Assembly (NCBI GenBank): GCA_025531455.1
Contig: JAMYHL010000064.1
Location: 62,001 to 126,000, forward strand
DNA: 64,000 nucleotides
Direction of reading: 5' to 3'
DNA from: Apiotrichum sp. Y4204
Taxonomy: Eukaryota > Basidiomycota > Tremellomycetes > Trichosporonales > Trichosporonaceae
Shown here: positions 12,001 through 23,340 of the stretch, piece after piece
How positions within the stretch are numbered: the stretch's first letter is position 1
Layout of the letters: each line of letters opens with the position of its first letter
Translations under genes and position numbers: made by a program
Notes under the pieces: model-generated
Databases searched by the model: none
What the model was told of the DNA's origin: nothing
What the model saw: only the letters and a program-made list of their open reading frames with translations

Positions 12001-13651
12001 CCATCCCCGTCGACGAGAACCCGAGTCCATCGAAAGAGCACCTCAGCCCGTCCTCTGTCAGCCTCATTTTCCAACCCTCGTCGCCTACGTCGGCAAATTA
12101 CGAACACCATAACTTCAGCACGGAGGATTTCGCTGATCGTTACTTTGCAACCAAGAGATCGGGCGTCCTGCGGCAGAGGCTTTCGCTGGAGCAGATTATG
12201 GAATGGCAGCGGAGCCCAGTAACGGCACCGTTGCTTGTGCTCTCCAAGCAATCGGTGCAGGACTCGCTGACCACCTTCAAGGTGATTCAACACGTCATGG
12301 GCGAACGGGATCGTGCAGTCGATGGTGCACGGCACGCACCCGCACCGCAGAACAGCTCGGTGCTCAACCTCCGGACGGTGCGAGATGACCGCGATGAGAA
12401 GACGATGATTCTCGAGGAGATTCGGTGGATGATTCAGCTGGGGGTGGGCCGCGTGGAGATGCGTGATGAGCTGTACTGCCAACTCATCAAGCAGCTCACA
12501 CGGAATCCGGACAAGGACGCGACTGTGCTGGGATTCCAACTCTTCTGCGTGTTTGTCGCCGCCTTCGGCCCGTCCAAGAGCTTCGAGCCGTTTGTTCGCG
12601 CGTTCCTCGTCGCAAACATTGAGCGCACGGATTTTGGAATAGGCATCATGTCAAAGTGTGAGCCAAATTTGTTGATTCCAACTGACCACGCAGTCTGCCT
12701 CACGCGCTTGGATACGTGGGGCCAGAAGGGTGGCCGCGGGAGGGTGCTGACCCTCGCCGAGATCGAGCACGCATCGGTGGGTGGTTGACATGGGTATCGC
12801 CTGGATTGTGCTAACGCTGCAGGACGCCGCATTCTACCCATCCGTGTATGGTCAGACTCTCGAGACGATCATGCAGCGGCAGGAAGGCGCGTACCCCGAG
12901 CTCCGAATTCCCATCATCCTCCCATTCCTCGCGGACGGCATCCTGGCACTCGGCGGAACTGAGTCCGAAGGCATCTTCCGTGTGCCAGGCGACAATGACA
13001 TTATTGCAACCCTCAAAACACGCATCGATCGCGGACAGTACCAGCTCGACGGCGTGGAGGACCCGCATGTGGTCGCGTCGCTGTTCAAGCTGTGGCTGCG
13101 TGAGCTCGAGGAGCCGCTTGTGCCATCGCGCCTGTACAACACGGCGCTCCAGGCGTCGAAATCCGTCGATCAGACGATTCTGTTCATCAAAAAACTCCCC
13201 GATCACAATCGCCGAGTGCTGTTGTTCGTCATCAGCTTCATGCAGCTGTTCTTGGATCCCACGGTGGTTGCTGTTACCAAGATGACGCCACAAAACCTCG
13301 GTGAGTCACCAGCGTCGCACGATCGTCTTTTGCAGAAGAGGCACACGAGGCACTTGGCCCTGACACTCCACAGCACTGATTCTTGCGCCCAACATTCTCC
13401 GCACTTCGAGCGACTCGCTGGTGACCGTGTTTGCCAACTCGTCATTTGAAAGCCAATTTGTGCTCAACCTGCTTGTGCATCTCGACCCACCGACTGTGGA
13501 TCCCGAGTACGTGCCCATGCACGGCGGCGGGCTGTCGTCTGAGCGCCCGTCGTTTGACTCTGCAATGTCGTCCTTTACCGAGCACGAGCAGAGTGTCGAG
13601 CAGAGCATCGAGCAGAGCGAACAAAACGTCGAGCAGAACACGTCGACCTGA
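9091..13651 (+). CDS. WW-MyTH4-RhoGAP protein (ARHGAP39/Vilse-like Rho GTPase activator)
   Basis: Nine exons (9091-10638, 10679-10712, 10791-10827, 10882-10955, 11081-11154, 11361-12657, 12694-12776, 12823-13300, 13374-13651) give about 1300 aa. Residues 1-510 are low-complexity S/T/P-rich. Two WW-like modules follow at about 517-585 (FFACPASGQCSWEPP, then GEWWELADSSRDNQSYYY with TGVTQWERP). A MyTH4 domain lies near 930-1010 (EEIRWMIQLGVGRVEMRDEL). The RhoGAP domain is near 1066-1250 with the arginine finger in SEGIFRVPGD. The C-terminus is an E/Q/S repeat. This order matches animal ARHGAP39. Known role: GTP hydrolysis on Rho/Rac/Cdc42. ATG 9091 is the first ATG in frame. The intron 12658-12693 is 36 nt, in frame and stop-free, so retention is possible. 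Confidence 0.87.
11285..11304 (+). repeat. Poly(A) tract inside an intron
   Basis: A run of about 16 A lies within the 206-nt intron 11155-11360 of the RhoGAP gene. It is probably simple-sequence noise. Confidence 0.6.
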
Positions 13652-15458
13652 CTTGGACATACATGAGACCTTTGCATATATCCCCCTCCCCCTTTTTTTC
13701 CCACTTCGCGCCTAGGCTGCTGCTGGCAGTGACCGTATAATTCTGGCAAACAAATATCGGGCTTTTCTTCGTTTTAATTGGTATACATGCTCGTACACTG
13801 CCCGTGATACCCGGACATATCACCCAACAGAGACCGAGACGTCGAGACGTCCACCTCGCCCCATGATCCACCCCCAGACTCACCATCCCACTACCACCAC
13901 ACGACACGCCTTCATGATGTACCTTGTACCCTGTCCTGCAGAACTAGTCTGCCATGCATATACATTGACGCCGTGGATGGAAGTACGTGGGCATGGAGAT
14001 TGTGGAATGCGGTACCGCTGTCGGAGCTTTGCAGTACCCGTGTTCCAGCACTGTTTCCAGCGGTGTTCCGAACCAGCGACATGGGAGACGTACGACGCAG
14101 CGTCGTGCTCCACGAATGCTCTTATGAATGATGCGGTGGCGCGGAGCGGCGACCGTGGGCAAGCTATCGGTCACTGGTCGCGAGGCACTGGGCAGAATCT
14201 GGGGCTGGGGCCATGGCAGAGGAACAGAGAACTGGAGAAGCCAGAGGAGACCAGACAGAGGTCTCCAACTTGAAGCGGATGTAACACCTTGATCAGGGTC
14301 GCATAAGAGGGGTTCATAAGGGAAAAAACACCGTGACTCTCTCTCTCCTGTCAACCACCCCCTCTCTCCAGACTGCGGACCGCGTGCTAAATACCTGAAC
14401 GAGTAAGCCTGTAAAACCTGTACTAATCTCTCTCTGCAACACGACACGCAAAACCGTGTTTCAGGATCCGACCTGGAAAAAACCATGTATTCCTGATACA
14501 TCCCCATCCCCGGGCCGACACAACACACTCTTTGTGCGGGGACCACCTCCGTCCAGGGCCTCTTACCTCTCCTACTACTGTACTTCTGCTCCCTCTGCTC
14601 CCGGGAGGAGAAGCGTCTCAGCTGTCATATGTAGATGCCAGAAACAGCATGCGCACATGCGGCGACCGACGTACGTGTGTGTGTGGACTGAAGGGGGTGC
14701 CAAACTGGGAACAGCCAGGCAAGCTGGGCAGTCACCCCTTTGGGCACCTTGTTTGTACAGGTCGCGCCGTTATTGTCCTCTTGCCCTCTTGGCTCGTTGG
14801 CCACAGAACGAAGAACAGGCTCAGTTCAAGCTCAGCATTACACCTCAAACCACATCTCCCCTCGTGCCTCTGTGCCTCCTCCGCTCCTCCGGTCGTCTAC
14901 TGCCGGCGTTCCGCCGTCCCCGCAAACGTATCATCCTTCCGCAGGTGCAGCTGGCAGGACGGCCCGCGAGAGCAGGTCATACTACTACTGGGAGCTGTAG
15001 AACTGCGCTGGCCGCAGTTCGCGCTATCGCGAGTTTGTCTTCTCCACCGTCTTGTTCTCCATCCTACACACTCGTGCTCGCCAGCACTCTTCTTTCTCTG
15101 GCCTGCCTGCTCGGCATTCTTCATTCTTTGACTTCGAGTCCCCGCTCCGTTCCCCGCCCCGCCCCGCCCACTCCGCTCCTCTCTTCCCGCTTCTCGGCCA
15201 TCGCCCCCGGCCTCTGCTCGTCGAGATCCCAGTCTTGAGATCCCACATCGCCTCGGGCTCCAATTCCGTCGTCAACTCGTCAACTCGACTCACCTCGACA
15301 CTGATCCTTGGTCGCTCGCTGTTCTTTGGTTCTCTGTCTACCGCTATTGCCGCTCTCCGCGCGTCCACTCCTTCATTCTTCTTCACCTTGTCTCGCCACC
15401 ACCATCCCAGACTTCACTTCACATTCACTACTTTCTCACCCGACACCCGAGCCGCACC
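13652..15458. other. Intergenic region and long leader of the membrane-protein gene
   Basis: No supported gene. The right half (about 14750-15458) is strongly pyrimidine-rich (CTCC/TTC tracts) and ends in a CACC-type context before the ATG at 15459, so it is probably promoter plus 5' leader. The left half shows nothing recognisable. Confidence 0.4.
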
Positions 15459-18298
15459 ATGCAGGTATTCATTCACAGCAGGTAAGTCTGCGTCTGGCGC
15501 AAAACACATGCCATGTCCGGGCTGACATTGCTTCATTACGCCACACAACATGCGTCCCGCTCCCGCTCCACCTTCACATTCCCTCCCTTCCCAACCCCAC
15601 CCCCACCCCCACTGCCCCACAGCTCGCCAATCATCACGTACCGCCCGTGTCGGTCATGCGACCCCGCCAACGGGTGGACCGCGAACAGCGAAAACAACAA
15701 CGGCGCCGACCCCGGGTGGCTTACGCGCTCATCTGGAGCCGCGCTCGCGCTCAACTTTACTGGTACGTCTGTGTACGTGGACTCGCCTGGGACATGGCCG
15801 CCGAGGCGATCGGCAAGTAAAGCGGCGCATTGCTTTGCGCGTCGCGTTCTCGCATCGCGCATTGTGCTTCGCGGTCTGCGTCCTCATCGTTGCTTCAGGT
15901 TCATCCGGGACGCAGCGCCGCGCCACGCCGCTTTCAGCCTCCTGTCTCCGTCGGCTGTTTCTCCGCCGTCGTTGCCGCGTGACTGCACCGTGCTCGGCCT
16001 CGTTGGCTGGACGACGGCTCTGAATGCTTGGCAGTACAAGCTCTATGCTCGTGCCGGTGCAGGAACAGCATAGGCGACCCAGATCCATCCATCGCAAGAT
16101 CAAAATGTGGCCGGGAACAGAGTACAGAGTTGTTGTTGCCATGTTTCATGTCCATGGACACCCATCCCATCCCATCCCCCCCAAACTCGTTGCACAATGC
16201 TCACGCTTTCTCTCCCCTCTCTCGATACAAGCGATAACTCTTTCACCCGGACTCCACCCCACCCAAACCTTATTTTCCCTCCGATGCTTTATTTGCCCGT
16301 GCTGTCGCCACCGTCGCTCCCGCGCACCCGCACGCACCGCCAATTGCCCCGTCTCGGAACTGGCGTATCGGAAATGCCGCCCGCTGCACTGCATCTCTGC
16401 TGACTGTCACACCACCTCAAACGGCGCTAATCTGACATGTGCACAATGTAGGCACAGGAGTCGAGTTTAATATCGAGTATTCCGGCGCCGGCGGCGCCGC
16501 ACAATGGAGGCCGGCACTAAAAGTGAACGGCACGACTCCACCGGGCACGGCGCAGGTGACTGCCATCGGTGTGGCAAACCTCCCGCACGGAACGCACGAG
16601 GTGGAGCTTACACTTGCCCGGGTGGACGGTGCGTCGGACGCGTCGGCGCGCGTCGTGGGGGTCGTCGGCACGCTTGGGTACGAGGCCGGCCCGGGAAGCT
16701 CAAACCACACGATTGACGACGCGCACTGGGCCTCGGGGCAGGTCAACCTGAGCCAGGGGTGGAACATGATGGAGAAGGGACACAGCAATACACTCAACGA
16801 GGTGAGTCGGGTCGACGTGTGCATTCCCGGCGACATGCCGAAATCGCGTCATTGTCCATGGTCATTGCCAAGCTGACCCCAGTCTGAGTTGCAGCGCGAG
16901 CAGGAGAGCGCAGGCCAAAACTACAACGCCTCCCTCTCGTGGACGTCTCAGGTAGGCGCACAGGCCGCGATTCATTTCGAGGGCTCAGCGGTGTGGGTGT
17001 TCGGGTTGAGCGGCGGGGAAGCGGGTCAATACGAGGTTCTCGTCGACAACCAGGCACGGGGCACGTTTGACGCCGCCGGCGGCCCGCGCGTGTACAACCA
17101 GACGCTGTTCCACACCTCTGGGCTTTCCGACAGCGCACACACCCTCACTCTCGTGAATCGCGGCGGACGCCTGTCGTATGATTACATTGAGGCGTCCAAG
17201 GGCCTGGTGCTTGCTTCCCCGGCTACAAATCTCAGCACCAACGTGCCCGACAACGAGGTCAGCCCGCCGTCACCGATAAACGTCCCGACAGCCCGGATAT
17301 CTCTGCCCCCTGTGCAGTCTACGACAGAAAAGCCGGCCGCTCCGGCGGGTGCATCAAAGTCTAAAGAGGATATCAAGACGATTGTCGGAGCGTCGGTCGG
17401 TGGCGTCGTCGGCCTGCTGGTGCTCACCCTTGTCGCGTTCTTCATCTGGTCGGCATGTCGGCGGAGAAAAGCTCGGGAGGCGCGGGACACGCCGCCAAAT
17501 GCATGGGAAAACGACAAGCCCAAGCAGCGAACCCAAGGCAAGGGGTGGCAGTTTATCAATCTCCCGGATGACCGCGTGGGGACGGACCTCGGGCGCGGTC
17601 ACGGCGCGTACCTCGACACGCCGCGGCGCCAGGACACGCACACGTCTGGCAGCTCGTTTGGCTCGACGCGTTCAGTGGATGCCGCGCCCGTGCCCGTCGC
17701 GCACACGCGCCGTTCCCTGCTTCCGTTCAAGAACAACCTGTGGGCGAAGAAGGACACTGCCGAGCCTCCTCTCGACGACGACCCGATCCCCATCAACGAC
17801 ATTGGCGTCAAGGAGCGCATGAGCATGTCCTCCCCGGACCCGATGGTCGCCGCGCTCGGCGGCGCCCCTTCCCCGCTTACGCAGCTGCAGCGCAGCTTCT
17901 CCAACACGCCCGTCACCCAGCCGCAGACGCGCAGCCCGGGACTGACAGTGAACACCAAGCCGGCAGGACGCGAGGAGCTCGCCGACGACAACATGCCAAA
18001 GGTCGGCACGTACGAGTGGTACAACTGGTTTGGTCTCGGTCCCTCTCCCTCGTCAGACAAGGAACGGAGCCGGACGCCCTCTGGCGGCGGCTTTGCCAAC
18101 ATGTTCCGGCGGTCGGGGAGCACGCACAAGAGCTCAGACGCCGAGACGGGGTACGGAGCCGGAAGTGGGAACGGAAACATGATACACCTCGACCCGCGGG
18201 CCGCGACGTCTGCGGCCGAGGAGCGTAGTCCGCGCCGCCGGTTCTTTAATAATGACAGGCGGGACCAGGTCGACTCGATGTGGGCGCGGTATGGATGA
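15459..18298 (+). CDS. Single-pass membrane protein with two beta-sandwich-like ectodomains
   Basis: Four exons (15459-15481, 15623-15762, 16452-16801, 16895-18298) give about 638 aa. Unit 1 contains SSPIITYRPCRSCDPANGW and ALNFTGTGVEFN. Unit 2 contains HWASGQVNL, AIHFEGSAVWVFGL and LVNRGGRLSYDYIEA. This repeats the 'short x-Y-x-W lead, then F-x-GT-x-V-x-V/I-G' pattern common in basidiomycete surface proteins. A transmembrane helix at about 335-358 (IVGASVGGVVGLLVLTLVAF) is followed by a basic stop-transfer (CRRRK) and a long disordered S/P/R-rich tail. There are several N-x-S/T sites in the ectodomain. No classical signal peptide follows the ATG, so the first exon is uncertain. Intron 2 is 689 nt, unusually long here. 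The last acceptor could be 16882 or 16894, both in frame. Function unknown; a surface sensor is a guess. Confidence 0.7.
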
Positions 18299-18778
18299 GA
18301 CGGGACGAGCATCGCATTTTTTTTTCGTTATTTTATCTTTATCTTTATCTGCACACACAGTCACTCGACGTGATTTGTATTTTGGGAGTAGGACTTCCTC
18401 CATATAGACTGTTATTCATTTCATGTAACGACTGATGGTGAGCATGGCGAGGGCAGATCGTCGGATTGTTAATGAGAGCGGTGGGAGCATTGGAGCCACT
18501 TTGTTCCCACCTGTGGCGGCGCGTTGCCACAGTCCAGCCTGTCCAACAGGCGGCAAATAGTCTTGCGGTCTTGGGCACGTATACAGTACACAACAACCGA
18601 TATGTGCAAGCCACCTCAGAAAGCCTGCAAGGGCACAAGCATATACAGTAAATCTACAGGAAAAGAGCGCCGCAAGTTGAAAAATGAAAACAACAACAAG
18701 AACAGAAAAGATAAAAAGACTAAGAAAAATTGGAGACCTTAGTAGTTACTGCAAAAGATTTGTGCGCTTGCGCGCATC
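18299..18778. other. 3' flank of the membrane-protein gene, up to the tRNA
   Basis: AT-richer sequence with a T run and TTTATC repeats just after the stop (about 18318-18350), a plausible 3'-processing region. An A-rich stretch at 18650-18735 lies just beyond the tRNA 3' end; its complement gives T tracts that could end Pol III transcription. No gene seen. Confidence 0.4.
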
Positions 18779-18859
18779 CGACAACGGCATGATTCGAACA
18801 TGCGCTCCCGAAGGAAATTGATTTCGAGTCAATCGCGTTAACCACTCCGCCACGTTGCC
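18779..18859 (-). tRNA. tRNA-Ser (anticodon CGA)
   Basis: Read on the minus strand, the 81-nt sequence begins GGCAACGTGGCGGAGTGG and folds as a class II tRNA. The acceptor GGCAACG pairs with CGTTGTC (one G-U). The anticodon stem encloses the loop CTCGAAA with anticodon CGA, reading codon UCG. A long variable arm (TTCCTTCGGGAG) follows, then a T loop TTCGAAT. Discriminator base G73 is the usual serine identity element. No intron is visible in the anticodon loop. The A box (GTGGCGGAGTGG) and B box (GTTCGAAT region) are internal. Confidence 0.93.
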
Positions 18860-19057
18860 TTGGATGACATTCAGAAATTGAGATCCGCTACATCGTCGAT
18901 TCCCTTTCTCACCAACAATCTTCCTCGTTCCTCGTAATCGTAATGTCATTTCTATGGCTGTCTTTTTTGCCTGTAGTTCCCGACAGGATAACATAATACT
19001 GCATCTCAAACGCCCGCTGCAAGACAGAGACGCAAACAACAATCCCATCCGCCTACA

Positions 19058-21581
19058 CTATTTGGGCTGGTAGAGCCATTTACCGCGGAGGTGTTCGACG
19101 CGCACGATCCCCGCGTACCCCGCACTCGCGACCCAACCCGCGCGGGCAATGTTGGCCTGGCTCCACGCGACGCGGTGGATGCCGACGTTGCGGCGCCATG
19201 CGCCCGTCTTGACTTTTGCGGGGTCGCCGGTTGATGGCGGGAGGGCCTCTGCGCGGGCTGCCTTTGTGCGTGTGTTCTTGTGGTTTGCCTTTGATGTCGC
19301 TTCTTCCAGGCCTGTTGCCTCGGCGAGGAAATCGTGCGTCATTCGGTAGCTGCGGACCTTTTCGTCATAGTCTAGCTCGTATAGACGCTGGAAGAGCATG
19401 CCCTGCGGATTAGATGTGATGAAAGGTTGTTTACGCACGCCCTGTTTGCGCCGGTAAAAGCCCATCCCGCAGTTGGACACGAGGAGCGCGCCGTCGCTCC
19501 CTGCCGATGCCACCATTGTGTGGTAGTCGCTCGTTGCAATGTCCTGAGGTCAGCTACGCAGGGTACACACATTCTTACCCAGACTGGCCCGCGGTGCGGG
19601 GTAAGATAGTACGTTGCCGGCCCGACGCTCGCGCGTAGCTGCGCGAGGAGCACCATGTGGTCCACGTCCGCGTACAGCGGCACGCCGAGCTGTGTCGACC
19701 ACGCAGTCGCCATACATGGTACTGAGGGTCAGAAAAGTCTCGCATTTCAGCTTAAAGCACCCACGTCGTGATCTGTTGAGCTCGGTCGTGTGGCCGTCGC
19801 GCAGGTCGACGACGCCCGTGGATCCATCATACGCGCCCCAGGCGAGGTACGGCGTCTCGGCAGTGTAGTCGAGGTTGCCCTCTCCGTCGGTCGGCGGCGT
19901 GCGCCCCGCGGCAACCGCACGGATGGAAGAGAGCGCGAGGGCAGTGTACATGCTCGGCAGGAGTAGCTCCTTTGATAGCATGGCGTCAACGGCATCCCAC
20001 ACTGCGAGGTGGCCGTTCGAGTATCCGACCGCTATCCGATGTCCGCTGAGCCACGCGATGCACGTAGCCGCGGCGTCGGCGATGACAAAGCGCGCGAGCG
20101 GCGGTGCAGAGATGAATAGCGGGCCGGAAATGGTCCGCGACGCTACTGGTAGGGCGGCGCGCAGCGCCGCAGCCTGCGGGACGGCGTACAGGGCCGTGCT
20201 CCCGTCGAGGTGGACGGCGGCGACAATGCCAATCTTGGGCACGCGGTCTGTGCCTGGGGGGTCCCACGCGCCGAGGGGCATCCACTTGAGATCTGACACG
20301 GGGCCGCCAGTCACGCAGAGCACGAGGTCGCAGCGCGGCGGGGGCGACTCGGAGGGAAGGTGCTCGTCGTCGACGTACGGCACGGACCAGATCTGGATGG
20401 CGGCGCGTTCTGCCGGTGCGCACCGCGACCCGGCAACGGGGTCTATTGACGGCGGGATGGTCGAGACGGCCACACATTGCTCGAAGCGGTGTGCAGCGGC
20501 CAGCGAGTCGGGATACGGACACCAGTCGAGGCCCCATGTTGGCCCGCCGGTCGTGAGTGCGAAACCCTTGGATATAGTGTTTTCTGCAAGTTAGAGACGA
20601 GGAGGCTCAGAACGCACCGATGGGAATGCTCTCTAGTGGCCGTAGGAGATGCCGTTCCGTGTCGTTTCCGTCATAGACGTCCAGCACGATATTATTCCCT
20701 TCCGGAAGGAACTTTGCGCCCTCGCTGATGTCAGCTAATCCCCAGACCCCAGCTCACCTGGCGCTGAGGATGCTCTTGACGGTATACCCCCCCACATCCT
20801 CGAGTCCCAGGCGCACGCCCTCGCGCCACTGCCATCCCCCCATCGGCCCATCGTCCCCCTCCCCTTCTCCAACACATTCCGGCCACCACCCCTCGCCCAT
20901 CCACGCATCCCACGGCGGCACGATCGCCACGCGCTTCGCGACCTCACGCATATGTTCCCTCCTGTGCGGCGCATGCGGCGAGTCCTCCCGTACCTCCACT
21001 TCAGGCTCGCACATCCCCGGCGGGCGCTTCAGCGCGCTCACAAACGGCGTGACCGGCCCCGGGGGGAACGGCGGGACTTTGAACGACGCCGCCGCCGCCT
21101 TTTCCGCCTGTTCCTTCCGTACGAGGGTCAGCGCCGAGTTTAGTAGTAGGTCGCGGTACGCCTCGGGGAAGGCGTTCAGTGTCGAGTTGCTGCGCGCCGC
21201 GGCGGTCGAGCGGCGGCCAGGCTCGCGAGGGGCCGTGGAGCGGATGAGGCGCGGCGGCGGCTTCTCTTTCGGTTTCCCCGGCTTGGGGCCCTTCCGCGCC
21301 GGTGTCTTCGGCGTACCCTTTGCCTTGCCCTTGCCCTTCCCGCGTTTCGGCTGCTCCTCCTCCTCCTCGTCGTACTCGTCGCTCTCCTCTGGCGGGGGAG
21401 ACAGCTCGCCCTCGCTCTCCTCGCTCTCCTCCGCCCCGCTCGCGGCGTACTCTTCCCCGCTGTCGGCCTCGGGCAGATCGAGGTCCGATTCAGAGGATAG
21501 CGGAGAAGTTGCGGCGGCCGACGCCGCCCGCGAGGTGGGTATCGAGGCGCGCGCGCTCCGGCGCAGCCCTTCGCGTGCCAT
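19058..21581 (-). CDS. TFIIIC WD40 subunit (TFC6/GTF3C2-like)
   Basis: Six exons (21581-20758, 20724-20618, 20583-19765, 19721-19579, 19543-19439, 19402-19058) give about 780 aa. The N-terminus is disordered, with an acidic stretch (ESEGELSPPPEESDEYDEEE) and basic K/P-rich stretches. A WD40 region follows from about residue 310, with motifs TGGPTWGLDWCPYPD, VSDLKWMPLGAW, RIAVGYSNGHLAVWD, YLAWGAYDGSTGVVDLRD, VASAGSDGALLVSN and GIHRVAWSQ. The acidic-basic leader plus the 'GGPVW-x-LDWCP' blade is typical of the TFIIIC box-B-binding module. WD40 is certain; the TFIIIC assignment is likely. The last intron (19438-19403) is 36 nt, in frame and stop-free, with a CTAAT branch site. Confidence 0.72.
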
Positions 21582-22464
21582 TGCGATACGATTATACGCG
21601 ATTATAGATTCAGGTGGGTTCGATGTGGATGGATGTGGGTTTATGGACTTCTGGACTCATGGACATTGCATCGCGATTCTCGAAAGTGAACAAACAAATC
21701 TCAGTCAACGTCAGGTCGCGTGGGATTTGATCCCGCCCAAGGCCGCCTTTTCCCACAACAGTCAACACCCATTCCGGGCGGTGGTGACGACAGCGACAAC
21801 ACCGACGACGACATGGGTACATGGGTCAGGCAGTGTGCCAGATGTGTCATGGGCTGCCGCAGGCGCACATCTATCATGATCTACCATGATCTACCACGTC
21901 CTGATACGTCCACGTACAACCGGCCTGGGAACTGGGGATGACATGTCCTCCAAGCCGCCTCCCAACTTCCCCCCTCCGGCGCTCCTCGCTCGCCCATCCC
22001 ATCCATCATCCCTCCCCCATACACCCACTTCAACCCCTCGCATAGAGTATAACATGCATCAAATGAAAACATATGCCGCGCACTACGGAGGGGGTATATA
22101 TGCGCACCGGACGACGTGTGTGGCTGGGCCACGACTGTGGAGAGGAGGAAGGAGGGGCGATGAAAATGTCCGTGGATGGGGGTGGTGGTGTTGTGTTGTG
22201 GTGTGGTGAACGGTGTTTATGGCACGCAGACACCCACACGCTCAGGCCACAGCGCACCGGCCAGCGGATGGCTGGCGGCAGTGTACCGCGGCCGAGCGAG
22301 TTTCAAGAAATAAAATGGCTTTGCAGCGTATCGCGCGCAAAGGAGAAGAACTTGGTAAAAGATAGGTCGTTCGGTTCATGGTCGCGAGGATTCGAATGGT
22401 CCACATCCGTCTCCACTGCCGGGCGCATGCTCTAGGTCTCGGGTGCGGCTACATACAGAAGCAC
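21582..22464. other. Intergenic region between TFC6-like gene and ROT1
   Basis: This holds the upstream region of the TFIIIC-like gene (start 21581, minus) and the 3' flank of ROT1. There is a CCTCCC-rich patch at about 21960-22030 and GGTGGTGTTGTG microrepeats at 22170-22210. No coding or RNA gene is supported. Confidence 0.4.
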
Positions 22465-23340
22465 TTAGAAGACAAAGCTCAAGACCACGGTCGTGGCGGC
22501 GAGGACACCGGCAACGCCGAGGCGGCCGACAACGGGCTCCGCGGCGGAGCGCTTTTCCGGCTGGGCGCGCTCGTCGATGAACTGGTCGCGCTTGGCTATG
22601 AGCTGGCCGGTCGAGTTGGTGCCGGTGAGGGGCCTGGTCGGGAGCATGTTGGGCGGGCGGTAGACGAGGTAAAGCTGGAGGTTAGAAATCAAATGGCGTT
22701 CGTACTCACCGGAGGGAGCTTGGACCCATCAAAGGCGTTCAGGTTGAGGGTCCACTTGCCGGTGTGCGGCTCAATGGCAAAGCTGTGGGCCTTGAACTTG
22801 ACGTTCTCGTCGTAGTAGGTGACCAGGTTGGTGACGGCGGCACACGGGTCCTGGACCTGGATGCGGCCGTCCGCGTGGAACGGCGTGAGCTCGATGGAGC
22901 CGTCGTCGTTGACGACATACTTTCCGTGCTGCCAGATAATCTTGCCGCGGATGCACTTGGGATTTGACGCATTCGAGTCGTAGCGGTACTGCGCCTCCTC
23001 GAAGAAGCCGTCGTCCGAGCTGTGTGTAAGCCGAGGGAAACAAGATTGGATAGTGCGGAGACATACAACGAGTACGAGATACCAGTGTTGGCGGGGTAGT
23101 CAAACTTCATGTCCGCGGGGCTGCAGAACGACTGGGGTGTTAGTGTGTGCATAGAGTGATGCGGGGCGCTGCACGGCATCCGTGGATGGACGCATCTCGG
23201 GGTGCAGTAGCGAGAAAACTCACGCCACCGGTGAGGACGGCGCCGGATCCACTGGACCAGGTTCCGATGAGCGATCCGCTTTCCTGGGCGCTGACGCCGA
23301 GCGCGAGTGCCAAAGCGGCAAAGGCAGCGGTGGGGAGCAT
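22465..23340 (-). CDS. ROT1: ER protein ROT1 (essential, protein folding/N-glycosylation and cell wall)
   Basis: Four exons (23340-23224, 23131-23067, 23019-22710, 22674-22465) give 233 aa. A signal peptide (MLPTAAFAALALALGVSA) is followed by the Rot1 signature SLIGTWSSGSGAVLTG, then FDYPANTGISYSF, SDDGFFEEAQYRY, IIWQHGKYVVNDDGSIELTP and LYLVYRPPNMLPT. A C-terminal hydrophobic segment (LGVAGVLAATTVVLSFVF) acts as a tail anchor. Length and order match yeast Rot1 (256 aa). Known role: an ER-membrane chaperone-like factor needed for beta-1,6-glucan and glycoprotein maturation. Introns are 92, 47 and 35 nt, and all joins keep phase. Confidence 0.92.

Noticed and set aside
13944..14546. Minus-strand frame of 200 codons
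   Set aside because: Random-looking sequence with no motif in an intergenic stretch; no supporting splice or start context.
22378..22440. tRNA-like GATTCGAA motif with a CCACATCC/GGGCGC context
   Set aside because: The sequences flanking the loop cannot pair as a T stem, and no acceptor stem closes.
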